Shown here: positions 1 to 11,744 of the stretch, one piece after another | Layout of the letters: every line of letters begins with the position of its first letter | How positions within the stretch are numbered: the stretch's first letter is position 1 | Assembly (NCBI GenBank): GCA_029204045.2 | Contig: CM055077.1 | Span: forward strand, 8,137,221-8,201,220 | Length of the DNA stretch: 64,000 nucleotides | Source of the DNA: Tillandsia leiboldiana | Taxonomy: Eukaryota; Streptophyta; Magnoliopsida; Poales; Bromeliaceae | Reading direction: 5' to 3' | Translations under genes and position numbers: made by a program | The notes under the pieces: model-generated | What the model was told of the DNA's origin: nothing | Databases searched by the model: none | What the model saw: only the letters and a program-made list of their open reading frames with translations

Positions 1-2
1 AT

Positions 3-266
3 TTGATCTCATTAGGTGAGTTGGACTCAAAAGGTTGCAAAATTTCAGCTTCAGGTGGAGCTAAGAGGGTGCAAAAACGAGATCGGGTCGTGTGCGTGGC
101 GAACAAGCGCGGGAACTTGTATGTTCTGAACGGGAGAACAATCAGAACCGAAGCAAAAACAATTTGGGTTCCAAAAGTTCGCGGAGGCGCAATTGCTCAA
201 GATGGAGCGAAGGATGCGGCAACATCGAGCGGCGGAGACAAGCTCAAGGTGGAGCTTGCGTGGTGA
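3..266 (+). pseudogene. Ty1/copia pre-integrase fragment, first repeat copy
   Basis: This is the first copy of the fragment described at 582-1197, cut by the window edge. It begins at the same ISLGELDSKGC block and ends at the same stop. It differs from the second copy by a few substitutions, for example AAGAGGG against ATGAGGG. No further pol domains are visible. Confidence 0.75.
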
Positions 267-312
267 GCTCGACGTAGCAGTTAAAGATTACAAATCAAAC
301 CAAGGTGGAGAT

Positions 313-603
313 TGTTAGGATTTGGTTAGTTTTGTAATTAAATCTTAATTGAATTAGGATTAATATTTAAATCTGTTAGAGATAAATTAATTTAGATTTA
401 AATATTAATTGGATTATAATCCTAATTTAAGTAGATTTGGGTTTATCTTGAGCGGAGTTTATATATATTTCTAATGTAGAGAGCATATATACATAAGTAC
501 GTATGATCTTGAGGAGGGTGGTACGATACAAAAAGAGAGAAAAGAGAGAAGTCTTCTAGGTTTATAGAAGACGAGAGAAGGGTGAGAGAGATTCAGGAGG
601 AGG
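313..603 (+). repeat. Truncated copia LTR (first copy)
   Basis: It starts TGTTAGGATT directly after a GGTGGAGAT purine tract, the usual 3' LTR boundary in copia elements. It matches 1244-1534 and then stops where coding sequence resumes, so its 3' half is missing. Confidence 0.7.
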
Positions 604-1197
604 GAAAAACTGTCGCGGATCAGGACAATCAGACGTCAGCGATGGCGCAGGCGGCAGAATCTGAGATGATCGATTCTGACGTGCTATATGCAGTGATCGG
701 TGATACTAAAATTTCGGATGATGTATGGGTACTCGATTCAGCATGTTCCTTTCACGTCTGCCCGAAAAAAGAGTCTTTTGCTACCTATAAGGCAATAAAA
801 GGCAAAAAAAGCTCTTATGGGGAATGGGACGGCGTGCAAAGTTTTAGAAGTCGGCACGGTGAAGATCCGGATGCATGATGGGGTCGTGAGGACGCTGACA
901 GGTGTACGACACATTCCTGGTTTGAAGCGGAATTTGATCTCATTAGGTGAGTTGGACTCAAAAGGTTGCGAAATTTCAGCTTCAGGTGGAGCTATGAGGG
1001 TGCAAAAACGAGATCGGGTCGTGTGCGTGGCGAACAAGCGCGGAAACTTGTATGTTCTGAACGGGAGAACAATCAGAACCGAAGCAAAAGCAATTTGGGT
1101 TCCAAAAGTTCGCGGAGGCGCAATTGCTCAAGATGGAGCGAAGGATGCGGCAACATCGAGCGGCGGAGACAAGCTCAAGGTGGAGCTTGCGTGGTGA
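582..1197 (+). pseudogene. Ty1/copia gag-pol fragment: protease start and pre-integrase domain
   Basis: The reading frame gives a WVLDSACSFHVCP block at about 726-767. This corresponds to the copia aspartic protease active-site region, but the canonical D-S/T-G triad is changed to DSA. After a frameshift near 810-817 the next frame reads GVRHIPGLKRNLISLGELDSKGC and YVLNG, typical of the GAG-pre-integrase domain that precedes integrase. Integrase, RT and RNase H are absent. The frame runs straight to a stop and then to a purine tract before an LTR, so the rest of pol was deleted. A dead remnant. Confidence 0.8.
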
Positions 1198-1243
1198 GCT
1201 CGACGTAGCAGTTAAAGATTACAAATCAAACCAAGGTGGAGAT

Positions 1244-1740
1244 TGTTAGGATTTGGTTAGTTTTGTAATTAAATTTTAATTGGATTATGATTAATATTTA
1301 AATCTGTTAAAGATAAATTAATTTAGATTTAAATATTAATTGGAGTATAATCCTAATTTAAGTAGATTTGGGTTTATCTTGAGCAGAGTTTATATATATC
1401 TCTAATGTAGAGAGCATATATACATATGTACGTATGATCTTGAGGAGGGTGGTACGATACAAAAAGAGAGAAAAGAGAGAAGTCTTCTAGGTTTATAGAA
1501 GACGAGAGAAGGGTGAGAGAGATTCAGAAGGAGGGCTAGGGTTGAAGCTACTCTATTGCAGAAGAGAAGTCTGTATAATCGGTGTAATTCTTCTCTTAGT
1601 TAATGAATCTTATTTCACCCGCATATTTCCTTGTATTGGTTTTTTCTTCTCTTTGTGGTTATATTGGTTCCAATTTTTGTTGATAGGATGGGTTTATGGT
1701 AAAAATCCAATTTGACGTTTCCGCTGTGGAATCCCAACTC
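1244..1740 (+). repeat. Copia LTR (second copy) followed by a PBS-like sequence
   Basis: It starts TGTTAGGATT after the same purine tract. It extends past the break of the first copy to about 1740. A sequence close to the initiator-Met primer-binding site, GGTATCAGAGCGG, lies just beyond at about 1745-1757. So this LTR acts as the 5' LTR of a further copy that is otherwise missing. The exact 3' end is uncertain because no clean CA terminus is visible. Confidence 0.55.
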
Positions 1741-1757
1741 TAGGCGGTATCAGAGCG

Positions 1758-3228
1758 GATTGCGGTACCCGAACAAGTTGCGGATTCAGAGAATCTGGTA
1801 CCGGGGCGAGTACCGGATTTTCCCAACAGAGACTTTAGGCAAGAACGATCGGGACGTTGAACGTAACTTATTTGAATGTGGCTACAACATTTTTCCACCA
1901 CACGAAACGACCAATAACACAGGCTGCCAAGAAATTACTATATATAATAATTTTAAAGTCCGTAATAAAGATTTTACATACTTAAAATAAGGTTACCTTT
2001 ACTTTTCACTTCAATTTATAGCTTTTTTTTTTTTTAATAGCTATTTTTTTCTTTCTTCTGCCGTTTTAATTTCTTTACCCGTTTTCATAGAAATAGTTTA
2101 GTTTAACTTGTAATCCAAATTTTTCCGTTCCCAATATAATCAATTCCTTTCATTCAATCGAATCTTTGATCAGCCAAATCTACTTATTTTTCGGCTTTCG
2201 TTTGATCGTTTGATTAGAATCGGTTGAGTCGATATATTCTCAACCGAATCGTTTGATCTCAAATTAAGACACGTGACGGAAGTCAATCCAGATACTGATA
2301 TAATCTTTAGAAGATGACTTTAACCTAGACATAAAAATTCGGACAAAGTCATCGGACAGTCATCGTTGATTTTATTTCTATCCTGACAATAAATTACACT
2401 CTTTTTTTATTTGGTTGTTTGTTTGTCCTCAAGTCATCATGGTTATATTTAATGCTTCTATTTTTTTTTTATATATATATATTTGTGGTTATAATGATTC
2501 TAACATTAGTGACTTCAAAGCTATTAGTGGTGAAGTCATGACTTACGTCTAATAAATGGATGGGAGGGTAAATAGGTTTGGCTATTAGCTCTACTTTGGG
2601 AAAAACAAACAATAAAATTTATAACTTATATGGAGAGTTAAGTTTGTCCTCTTCATTTATATTGAAACACATTAAATTAAGAGCAACATGTAGCATTTTT
2701 CTTAAATTAATGAGAGATTAATTTATATCATGGAGTTTTAATGATGCAGTATATAAAAAGTACTTCTAGGTGACTAAGTGATGTTATAATTATTTTAATC
2801 GCTTAATACCCATATATTTAATTAACTATTACTTACATACATATATCATTATTAATTAGTTAATTGCTAATAGGGTCCAATCAAAATCTTACATCACACA
2901 TATATCCATTTAAATTAATTAAATTATTAATAATTTGCCCTCTAAAATTCTACAAAAATATTTCAAGAGTAACTAAATTTATTACCATGAAATTTTCATA
3001 CCTGCATCATGCGGTTCCTAGCTTGTCATTTCTAAAAGACTTATTCAATCATATGATCTCTAAAACTTTCTATTTTTAATTAGTATAAAATATACACAAA
3101 ATTTACTGGAGTGATTCAATTGAAACAAAACCTCCATTAACATAAATTAGAATTTGGTGGCCTAAACAAAACTTAACTATATATAATTTCAGTGTTCAAT
3201 AATGGTTTCGATCGTTTGAAACACTTAC
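1758..3228. other. AT-rich stretch without a recognisable gene
   Basis: I looked on the minus strand for the missing C-terminal exons of the WSD gene whose exon 4 ends at 3229, and found none. Short open frames here have no conserved features. If the WSD gene is intact, this is part of a long intron invaded by the copia fragment. Confidence 0.5.
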
Positions 3229-3305
3229 ATGTATCCCTGGTGTTGGTCTAATGTTAACAAGAAGAGTTGATCTCACCCGGATATTCTTGGGGAGTTTTTC
3301 CTCAC
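3229..3305 (-). CDS. WSD gene exon 4 (77 bp)
   Basis: An AATTTCAG acceptor and GTAAGTG donor flank two bases that complete a Gly codon with exon 3. These are followed by 25 codons reading EEKLPKNIRVRSTLLVNIRP and TPGIH. LPKNIRxRxTLLVNxRP is a hallmark of plant WSD proteins. The exon ends in phase 0, so at least one more exon is required. Confidence 0.85.
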
Positions 3306-6125
3306 CTGAAATTTATTTTAAAACTCTAAAAACTATTCAATCCAAATAATTAACTAAAAAAAATATATAAATAAAAAATTAACTATAACTCACCGTATTT
3401 TCGTTGAAGATATCGGGATAGACCGGCTGACGTTATTCCGATCAGTACATCATTAACGGTCTGAAACAATCAATAAATATTTTTAAAGAGTAATAAAAAT
3501 AGATCCTTTAAATACTTTGAAAATTGTTCATCTCACGGTCATATAACAATTTAGAAATTTACAAAATTATTAATGGGTGGCATGAGTTGGAACATAGGAG
3601 AGCCCAAGAGATATTTTTATTAATAAAATATTTATTTTTATCAAGTATGATGAAAGCTAATAATAAAATCTCCTCGGGCTTGGTATTCTAATATATGCCT
3701 ATTAACTGAGAATCTAGAATGATTTTATTATTTTACATGCAAAACGTTTTTTATTTCTTTTCAACTAAAGTTGCATAGATAGGGATAATTGAAACGTCTT
3801 ACATTATTATGTAAATATAATTAACGGTTGAAGTAATTAAGCAGCTCCTTTATCACCTTCTTAAGGATTAATATTTATTCATTCACATGACATGATCAGA
3901 GAATTGGGAATGTTATTTTAATAATAAAATAATCGGTTTTGAACGGCCAACTGCTGAACAGGGACTAATGAATTTAAAGTTTTCAAATTTTTAATTTTTT
4001 AAATTGTTAACTAATCTCCTTCTAAACCACGCCTCATTGATAAGATTTCATTCCACGCTACGAATCAGTTTTGCTTCCATCTAAAAGTTTATTGAGTATT
4101 TTTTAATACTAAATTTTATTTTTTAACCAAATAAGTTTTAGAAAAAAAATTTATTATCTTTGAATAGAGATAAAATTAAATCAAAGATTTCTCAAGGAGT
4201 GTTTGTTAGTCTTTGTTGAAGAGCTCTTAACTAATTGTTTTTTTTTTTTTTTTTCCCTAGACTCACCTTAATGCTTTACCACAATATCATTCAATAGCCA
4301 AACTTGCAAAAATTATAGGAATTAATGTTATTCCACACTAAAACTATGAAATCCAAACACATAATTTTATTGCTTTGCAGTACGTGTGGAATATAAATAT
4401 TATAAATATTTAAAATATTATTTTTTTTGATAGTTTAAGCTTTTATCAAATAATAAATATTTTATATAATTTAATATATTATTAAATTATAATATTGTTT
4501 TATGATTATTTAAGTTTTTAAACAACGATGATTATTTCACATAATTTAAAATGTAGGTTGATGATTGTTATGATATTTTGCATGAGAGCTAATTAATTAA
4601 GGGTAAAAATATATAGAATTTATCTAAACTATATATCATTTTTAGTCAACTATCCGATCTTTTAAAGTTTTAATTTTACTTATCAATATTTCAATTTATT
4701 TGATTTAAATCAATCAACAGTCCTTTAACTTTAAAATTTACATTAATTACTTACTATAATAAATTTATATTATGAGAATTTTATAAAATATATTATTATT
4801 AGCGAAATCTGTAAAGATGAATGGCATACTCAAAATTTAAAATCAAAATATCGTTGGCGGACTCAAAGTAAACAAAGTAAAGAATTAAGTTAAATTAAAA
4901 TTTTTAAAAATTAGATAATAGATTATAAATATTTTATAATTTAAGACTAAATTACAAAAAAATTTTATATAAATATCTGTTTTTTTATTTTTTTCATTAA
5001 CTTTTAAAAATTTATATTTTAACTTTTAAAAATTTAAATTGATGCATTTAGCTCTTCTTCGTTAAATTTCTTTACTGTTCCGTTTATTTCTTATAATTTA
5101 TATAAAAAATACTAAAAAATATATTAAAAATTATTTTTCTTTTTTTATAAAAAAAGTAAAAATAATTTGGCCATTCATTTCCTTCATTAACTCCCTAATT
5201 CCATAAAAATATTTTCTGAAATTTTGTTAAAAAAAATTATAGAGAAAACAAAAAAAATAAATTTTTATAAGGAGGCCGGTTAATTTTCTGTGCTTACGTA
5301 CGCAGTTCATGTTGTCCTTGACGCGCTTGATGTCGTCGAGGCTGACGGTGCTGTGGACGAAGCGCCGCCGGGCGTGTAATTTGGTACAATCCCCGCCGCC
5401 CTTGAACGGCGTCGGGGTGTCCCTGAGGAACAGCACGGTGGCGACGAAGAGCGCGGCATCGACGGCGGTGTGCCAGAGCAGCACGAGAAGAGCGACGGCC
5501 CACCGAAGAGGCGCAAAGAGCCCTCCGCCGGCAGTGGCACTGGCACTGGCATTGGGGGCGTAGATGGGTCCGGAGCGGCGTCGCGGGGGCTCCGGGAGGG
5601 CGGGGAGCTTGGAAGGGTCGGCGGCCTTCCGGGTGCAGGCGAGGAGGAGGGAGGTGAGGGAGGTGCCGTCGCCGAGGGAGTGGTGGACGCGGAGGACGGC
5701 GACGGCGGCGGCCTCGGAGGTCGGGAAGTTGAGGATGTGGAACTCCCACAGCGGGCGGGACATGTCCATGGCGGGAAGGAGCGAGAGGGAGGCCACGTAG
5801 TCCTCAACGGCCTGGTCGGCTGAAGTGGCGGCAGGGGAGGCGGTGGGGCCCAGGTCCGGGATTATCAGGTGGTCGTCCACGTTCACCTCCGTCCGGACCC
5901 ACCGGGCCTTCTTCCCCTCCGACTCCTCCAGCACCTGTACGTACAATCATCCATCCGCAATTAATTCTAGCTATGTTTATAATTCCCAACTCATAAGTAA
6001 TTATGCAAGTGATACAATATACTTAAATATATGTATAGCTGAAAGTATAATAATTATAAGTATTGCATGCATTGAAAAACAATCACGCAAAGGGGATCAT
6101 ATTTACATATTTTATTATTTTACTT

Positions 6126-6200
<75 letters not shown>

Positions 6201-7233
6201 CTTCCGTGACGCGGCACTTTTTAAAGAGTCATTCATTTTAAAATTACTCTAACTCTATCATATTTAACCATTTTAATTTTTTAAACCTAAGTACCATTTA
6301 AAATATTATAATTAAATTTAAAAATTTAGCTTTATTATAATATCTTATATAGCAAATTATTTTAAATTACAACGGTGTCACAACTTTAAAATTATTTTTT
6401 TTAATGTGACCTCTTGTTGGATATAATTATGAATACAATTTGGATGTTGATGTATGTAGCTGAAAATATAGTTAAAATTATATGCTTCCTAGCTATTTGG
6501 TTGAATATAGTATAAAATATTATGATAATAAATAAATTATTTGAATGCACATAGTAAAAAGTTACCCTTCATTTAAAGTTATTCTTATAACTATTTAGCC
6601 GAAATAATAATAAATTTGAATATAGTTTTAACTCATGCATTTGAATCTCTTTGTGCAATATCCATTGTAGGAGCTGAATTTAAATGTTTTAAACCAAATA
6701 TTGTATTTGGGTCTAGATGCAACTATAACTGCAACGTATTTGTAGCTACGCATGCACCACTGGTTGGATCTACAGTTAAATTAGTCATAGTTCTAACTGA
6801 TCCTAGCTTCTTATATAGTTTCGGCTACAGCAGATGAGTTCAACCGGACAAAATCAACCTGAATGCTGGAGAAGCGGGGGTGGCGGATGAGGGTAGCGCG
6901 GAGGCCGGCGCGGGCCGCGTCGAGGTTGATGGGCGTGCCGGAGCCCATGATGGCTATGATGTAGCAGTTGAAGTGCGGCTCGTGGAACAGCCGCCCTGCG
7001 GGGCTCATCGGCTCCTCTGCCGCCTCCTCCTCCGCTGCTGCCGCCACTTCCCTATCCTCCTTCCCCCTTTTCTCGCTGCCGTCGCCTCTCGATCCCTTGC
7101 CGGAGCTCCCTCTCGCAGTTTTTATCGAGAGGGGCCGCCGATTCCTGAGAGCAGCGTTGTCGCCGACGTTCGAAGCCATGTCCACACCGATATCCCGTTT
7201 CCGAAACGTAGCTATGACGACGTTCGAAGCCAT
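3229..7233 (-). CDS. Wax ester synthase/diacylglycerol acyltransferase (WSD family), 5' four exons
   Basis: Four exons are visible: 7233-6859, 5934-5302, 3460-3394 and 3305-3229. Each join has GT/AG borders, and the phases run through without a stop, giving about 384 residues. WSD enzymes (WES_acyltransf domain then DUF1298) join fatty acyl-CoA to fatty alcohols or diacylglycerol in the ER for cuticular wax. The N-terminal block SPAGRLFHEPHFNCYIIAIMG, the catalytic HHSLGDG (HHxxxDG) motif in exon 2, a hydrophobic segment after it, TVNDVLIGITSAGLSRYL in exon 3 and NIRPTPGI in exon 4 all fit the plant family. Plant members are usually about 460-520 residues, so roughly 100 C-terminal residues are absent. 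The gene is either truncated or its remaining exons lie to the left of position 1 behind the copia insertion. No internal stop or frameshift was seen. Confidence 0.85.
3394..3460 (-). CDS. WSD gene exon 3 (67 bp)
   Basis: A GTTTCAG acceptor and GTGAGTT donor flank 22 codons plus one base. They read TVNDVLIGITSAGLSRYLQR and KY, a conserved stretch at the start of the C-terminal (DUF1298) half. It continues the phase of exon 2. Confidence 0.85.
3461..5301 (-). other. WSD intron 2
   Basis: 1.84 kb of AT-rich sequence between the exon 2 donor and the exon 3 acceptor. No further coding stretch or obvious mobile element is visible in it. Confidence 0.7.
5302..5934 (-). CDS. WSD gene exon 2 with HHxxxDG catalytic motif
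   Basis: It is 633 bp, 211 codons, phase 0 at both ends. The acceptor is GTACGTACAG before VLEESEGKKARWVRTEV. The donor GTACGT follows ...VKDNMNC, which is the conserved end of this exon before TVNDV. The RVHHSLGDGTSL motif is the acyltransferase active site. The hydrophobic segment WAVALLVLLWHTAVDAALF is a likely membrane helix. Open frames on the opposite strand here are artefacts of high GC. Confidence 0.88.
5935..6858 (-). other. WSD intron 1 with a TA microsatellite
   Basis: 924 bp, AT-rich, GT/AG bounded. It contains an uninterrupted TA run at about 6129-6197. Confidence 0.75.
6859..7233 (-). CDS. WSD gene exon 1
   Basis: The frame ends ...HPRFSSIQ and is followed by a GTTGAT donor, phase 0. 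Two ATGs are possible because of a 54-bp in-frame duplication, at 7233 and 7179; the second gives the leader MASNVGDNAALRN and is equally plausible. A Glu/Ala-rich stretch precedes the conserved EEPMSPAGRLFHEPHFNCY block. GC-rich, unlike the flanks. Confidence 0.8.
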
Positions 7234-7272
7234 GTCCACACCGATATCCCGTTTCCGAAACGTAGCTATGAC
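7165..7272 (-). repeat. 54-bp in-frame tandem duplication at the WSD start
   Basis: Units 7165-7218 and 7219-7272 are nearly identical. Each carries an ATG in the WSD frame, so the duplication offers two start codons and an 18-residue alternative leader. Confidence 0.85.
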
Positions 7273-7326
7273 TATCTATCTATAAATGTACATAGGAGAG
7301 TCTATCTATAAATGTACATAGGAGAG
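7271..7326. repeat. 26-bp tandem repeat upstream of the WSD gene
   Basis: A 26-bp unit beginning TCTATCTATAAATGTACATA occurs twice directly before the long TA run. It contains TATAAAT in plus orientation. It lies where the 5' UTR or promoter of the minus-strand gene would be. Confidence 0.75.
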
Positions 7327-7338
7327 TCGTTTTCTGGA

Positions 7339-7501
<163 letters not shown>

Positions 7502-7567
7502 CTGCAAGGTTTTCGCATCAGGGTAGGTAGGAGGAGTAACTGCATGCACCCTGTGCACCACACTCAT

Positions 7568-8814
7568 GAATCAGTTTGCCCCCAAATCTAAATGGGTTTA
7601 TTTTATAACCTTTGTTTTTTTTTTTGTAAATATTTTATAAATTTTAATTTTTATATTTATTCACTTAAAAATTCTAAATTATTTATATATATCTTTCAAA
7701 TTATTTATTTTTTTAAAAAATATAAATAAAATATTAATTTTATTCTTATAAATATATTTATTTAAAAATCTCTGTTATTAAAAAATATATTTATAATTAA
7801 GTATAATATAAGGAAGGATAGAAAAGTAAATAGTTAATTATATTTTTTATTGAATATTGACGGTAAAAATATATATAAATAATTTATTTTTTTTTAAATA
7901 ATAAATATAAAAAAATCAAATTTGGTTGAAATATATTTATTATTAGGTATATTTATATAAAATTATATAAAATTAACCGATTTGAATTTATTTTTTATTA
8001 AAAAAATAAAAAATATGAAATTATTTTATACAATCATAAAATACATCAACAAAATTAGATTATAGGGACACATGTTTATGACATTTTTATATAAGTGTCC
8101 TATTTATATTTTATCTATATCCAAAATTAAATTATAGGAACACATTTTTAGAATAGCGACGACACATATAGCAACACTAATAATAAGTGCCGGTATTTTT
8201 GCCGGCGATATTTTTTTAGATTTTAAAAAATACTTAAAAATATCACTATAGTATAATTTTGTTATAGTAAAAATAAAATTTTGGCCTTTTTACGAGGACA
8301 CTTGAAAAGTCATTCATAAACGTTATCACTTTATAGTAAATAACGATTCTTCAATAAAAATTATCATATAAAAATTTTAAAAAATATTAAAATATATTTT
8401 ATCAACGCATCACAAAAGCATTAATATGCATATCGCGATTATTTACTTATCAATACTTTCTCATGTAATGATGGATAAATTACGAATACTTAATTTTAAA
8501 GGTTGTTAATTAATTAGTTTAAAAGGCGTTCTTAAGTGTTATTTTTCTCGTGACTCCTCTCTTCAATCAAAAAATTAATTTTACATCTTGTAAGTTCATT
8601 TGAAAAGGTGAAAAATTAGTCTTTTTATTCTAAAAAGTAAAACACATATAAAAATTAAAAAAATTAAATTCATGCCATTGTAGACTGATACTTAATTATC
8701 ATAATAAATAAGAAAAATAAAATTCTTCGTGCTGTGAAATTATATAAAATCAAAATAACTATTCAATTAGAAACTTCACTCAAGAAGAATTTATTAAAAT
8801 CAAATTGTCAACAT

Positions 8815-8815
<1 letters not shown>
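7568..8815. other. AT-rich intergenic spacer
   Basis: No gene recognised. The block with GTGCCGGTATTTTTGCCGGC near 8189-8208 is a short inverted repeat and may be part of a degenerate DNA transposon; I could not define its ends. Confidence 0.5.

Positions 8816-8816
<1 letters not shown>

Positions 8817-8863
<47 letters not shown>
8817..8863. repeat. TA microsatellite
   Basis: Perfect TA run at the left edge of a foldback MITE. Confidence 0.95.
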
Positions 8864-8866
<3 letters not shown>

Positions 8867-9072
8867 GAACTTATATGTTTTTAAAAGTACAAGACAATTC
8901 ATAGTTGTGAATTTTTTATTATTAAATTTGTATTGGGATTTATACTTTTTACTTTATCTTTTTCTCTCTTTAGTTGATTTTATAAAAGCACTAATTCCAA
9001 TATAAATTCAATGGTAAAAAATTTACAAGCATGGATTGGCTTCTGCTTTCGAAAACATATAAACTCTACTAT
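8863..9072. mobile_element. Foldback MITE next to a TA microsatellite
   Basis: The left terminus reads TAGTAGAACTTATATGTTTT. The reverse complement of the right terminus reads TAGTAGAGTTTATATGTTTT. The interior halves are also complementary (an ATTGGGATTT-type stretch against AATTCCAAT), so the whole roughly 210 bp can fold back. No coding capacity. Confidence 0.7.
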
Positions 9073-10887
9073 ATATATTGTTAGACATAATCTACGCTAT
9101 TCAAAATATTTTAAAATTAAATTTTATAATTTTTTAATATAATTTACACAGAACGAATAGTCTCAAAATAAATGACTATCAATAAAACTTTCATAAAAAA
9201 TACCGAAAAAAGACAAAGATTTTATACTAGAGATACTAATCTTAGATTTTATATAAGAGATATTGATTTTGATTTAAATAATAAAAAAAAATATTAAAAT
9301 TTTATTGAATTTGATTGTTTTATACTGTTAAACTTATAAATAATCACATAGCAATTAAAATTATTAATTAAGAGATTTTTTAATATTCGCAAATTTGTGT
9401 CTGAATTTTTAATTTTGACAATGAGGCCTTCAAACTTTATCAAATAGTTTAATTACACAACCGTTTTGATAGGATGACATGCACTTAATTTTGTAACACT
9501 TCAAAAATATAAAAAATTTTATTTTTTTTATTCCAATTTTGATAATTAAGTATGATGATTGAAAAACAAGTTGAACCAAACTTTAATTGTTTTTGCATTC
9601 CTTATATGTTAGAATACCGAAAATACTTTTTTATATTTTGAAGCTTTATAAAATGATATGTAATAGAAGATCAAAATGATTGTGTAGTTAATAACTTTAA
9701 TTAAAAAAAAATTATTGAACTATTAACTAAATTTAAGAGATATTTTTGTCAAAATTAAAAGTTCATGCACCTATTGGCAAATGAGCTAATAAATTTTACG
9801 CTTATTACAAAATTAAACTATACCTATTCTATATATATTTTTATACTATATATAAAAGCAAATAAAATTTTGAGTTGATATATAGGTTGAATCTTAAATA
9901 GAATAAAAAATATTCTCAACATCTTATATAAAACAATTAAATAATTAACTAACTAAAAGCAAATCAGGTTTAAACAATAAAATAATTTAAAAATATATAA
10001 GCATATTAAATCAATAAATATTTAAATTTAAATATTGAATCCAAAATTAAATTTAAAGTTTGAGTTTAATTCATAAATTTAAATAAAAATGCAAACTTTA
10101 ATTTAAATTTTGAAATTAATTTAAATTTTTAAATTTTGGATTTATATTAAAAAAATTGTATGTTATGAAACACATACAAAAAATATTTATAGTGTAACTA
10201 AATAGAAAACATACATGGAAACAAATCAAATTTACAAAATAAATTAATTCAGAAATAGACTCTGCCATTAAAAATTATTTAAATTTTAAATTTAGATTCA
10301 AAATTTATTTTAACTTAAAATTAGAATTAAAATTTAATTTAATTTATAAGTATTATGTGTATTGTATGTGCAATATAACTAGTATAACTAATTTCACAAT
10401 TTTTTTTAGATTTTTATTCATATTTATATAAAGAAATATAATTTTAATATAAAGTGGTTTAGGAGCTATTTAGAGAGTCTTCAGACGATGGGTGGCTACG
10501 GGCTACCTCGCTTTTTCACATAGAAAATGCTTTGGGTGCCAAATTTCAGATACCCGATATATTAATGTGTTGGCGTATACTGCAGAAAAATTAAGATTTA
10601 AGATTTTGAATATAAAAGTAATATTAAGAATTTAATAATAATATTTAAAATTTAGTAATTAATATTTAAATTATAATATTAATATGGTGATGACATCAAT
10701 AGTATATATATATTAGGCCTAAGTAATAGTAGGCCAGTTATCTATAATCTATTTATAACTATGTAGTAATTCTCTTATTTTAGTCATGTGTATTCTCTAT
10801 ATTAATTCTTTTAATTTAGCCACGTGTTCTCATTTTTTTAATTTAGATAGTTGTGGAATTCTTTTCATTTCTGACCCCTAATGAGGT

Positions 10888-10920
<33 letters not shown>

Positions 10921-10956
10921 CGGCTCTTTCTATTCTCAACTCCCAATAAATTAATT
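9073..10956. other. AT-rich intergenic spacer with a poly-T tract
   Basis: No gene recognised. A run of about 32 T lies at 10,889-10,920. Confidence 0.6.
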
Positions 10957-11109
10957 ATGGATTCGAAATTCAATGAGCTACTTATACACATAAAATTAAA
11001 ATCTACACACGACTCATACCCAACTATAAAAACTCATATGTTATTACCAACATCATTCTCTCTTCTTTCTTGCTCTCCCTTTTTTGAGTTCTTCTTCTTC
11101 TCGCTCTCT

Positions 11110-11425
11110 CTACGCCCCCACCTCCCTCTTCGCCGTCTCCGTCGGCAACGAATCCCTCTCCCTCGACCCCTCCACCCTCGATCCTTCCCTCCTCCTTCCC
11201 GCCGTGGAGAAGTCCAAGCCTCTTTGCCCTCCTCCTCCAAGGTCAAAATCTCTACCGTCTACTCCATTGCCACTCTCGCCCAATCCAACCCTCCATCATT
11301 GGAAATCTTCCACCTCCGACTTCGTCGGAACTCTAAACCCGATTCTCGCCTTCCTCAGTCGCACGGGGGGCGCCGTTCATGATCAACTCCTACCCATCGC
11401 CACCACTGTCACCACCACCGCCATT
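11110..11425 (+). pseudogene. GH17 glucan endo-1,3-beta-glucosidase fragment
   Basis: Family 17 glucanases hydrolyse beta-1,3-glucan (callose) in the wall or apoplast. Pieces of the family appear in order but in three frames. SVGNESL and LLPAVEK are at about 11,137-11,213. VQASLPSSSKVKISTVYSIA and TLAQSNPPSLEIFH are at 11,211-11,324. DFVGTLNPILAFLSRTG is at about 11,319-11,369. APFMINSYP is at about 11,372-11,398. V.VGNE is the GH17 motif around the acid/base glutamate. Two or more frameshifts and the absence of the N-terminal third and of everything after the NxYP block make this a dead fragment. A proline-rich then hydrophobic stretch follows to about 11,521 and has no clear homology. Confidence 0.75.
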
Positions 11426-11744
11426 GCCGATCAGAATCCTCCACTTCTCTGCCTACTCGTTCTCCTCCTCGGCCATCGCCGTCGTCGTCTTCGTTGTCGT
11501 CGCCGTCGCCGTAGCTCATAGAATGTGAGCTCTCTCTCCATCTCTCTCTAAACTTCATTACATTCTCATATATGTCTTAGATTTTAATCCCGAGTGGATT
11601 AATCTTTTACTGCGATTGTTGCTGATAGGTTCTTATGTTAGGGTTGAGAAGTATCATTTTTTTTCTGATATGTAGGAACGGGAGTTTTAAAACACAGTGT
11701 TTGAAATTTTTCTATATAATTTTTTGTTTCAATGTCTATATATA

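Larger units (their letters stand above)
1..1534 (+). repeat. 931-bp-offset direct repeat in a Ty1/copia tandem fragment
   Basis: Bases 1-603 recur at 932-1534 with few differences. Each copy holds the end of a copia internal region, a purine-rich tract and the first roughly 290 bp of an LTR. The first LTR copy breaks off at about 603 inside a GAGGG microhomology and joins protease-region coding sequence. The order internal-LTR-internal-LTR is what is left when elements sharing LTRs in tandem lose internal sequence. Seen directly; the deletion mechanism is inferred. Confidence 0.85.

Noticed and set aside
5294..5823. Long open frames antisense to WSD exon 2
   Set aside because: Shadows of a GC-rich exon; the minus-strand frame carries the family motifs.
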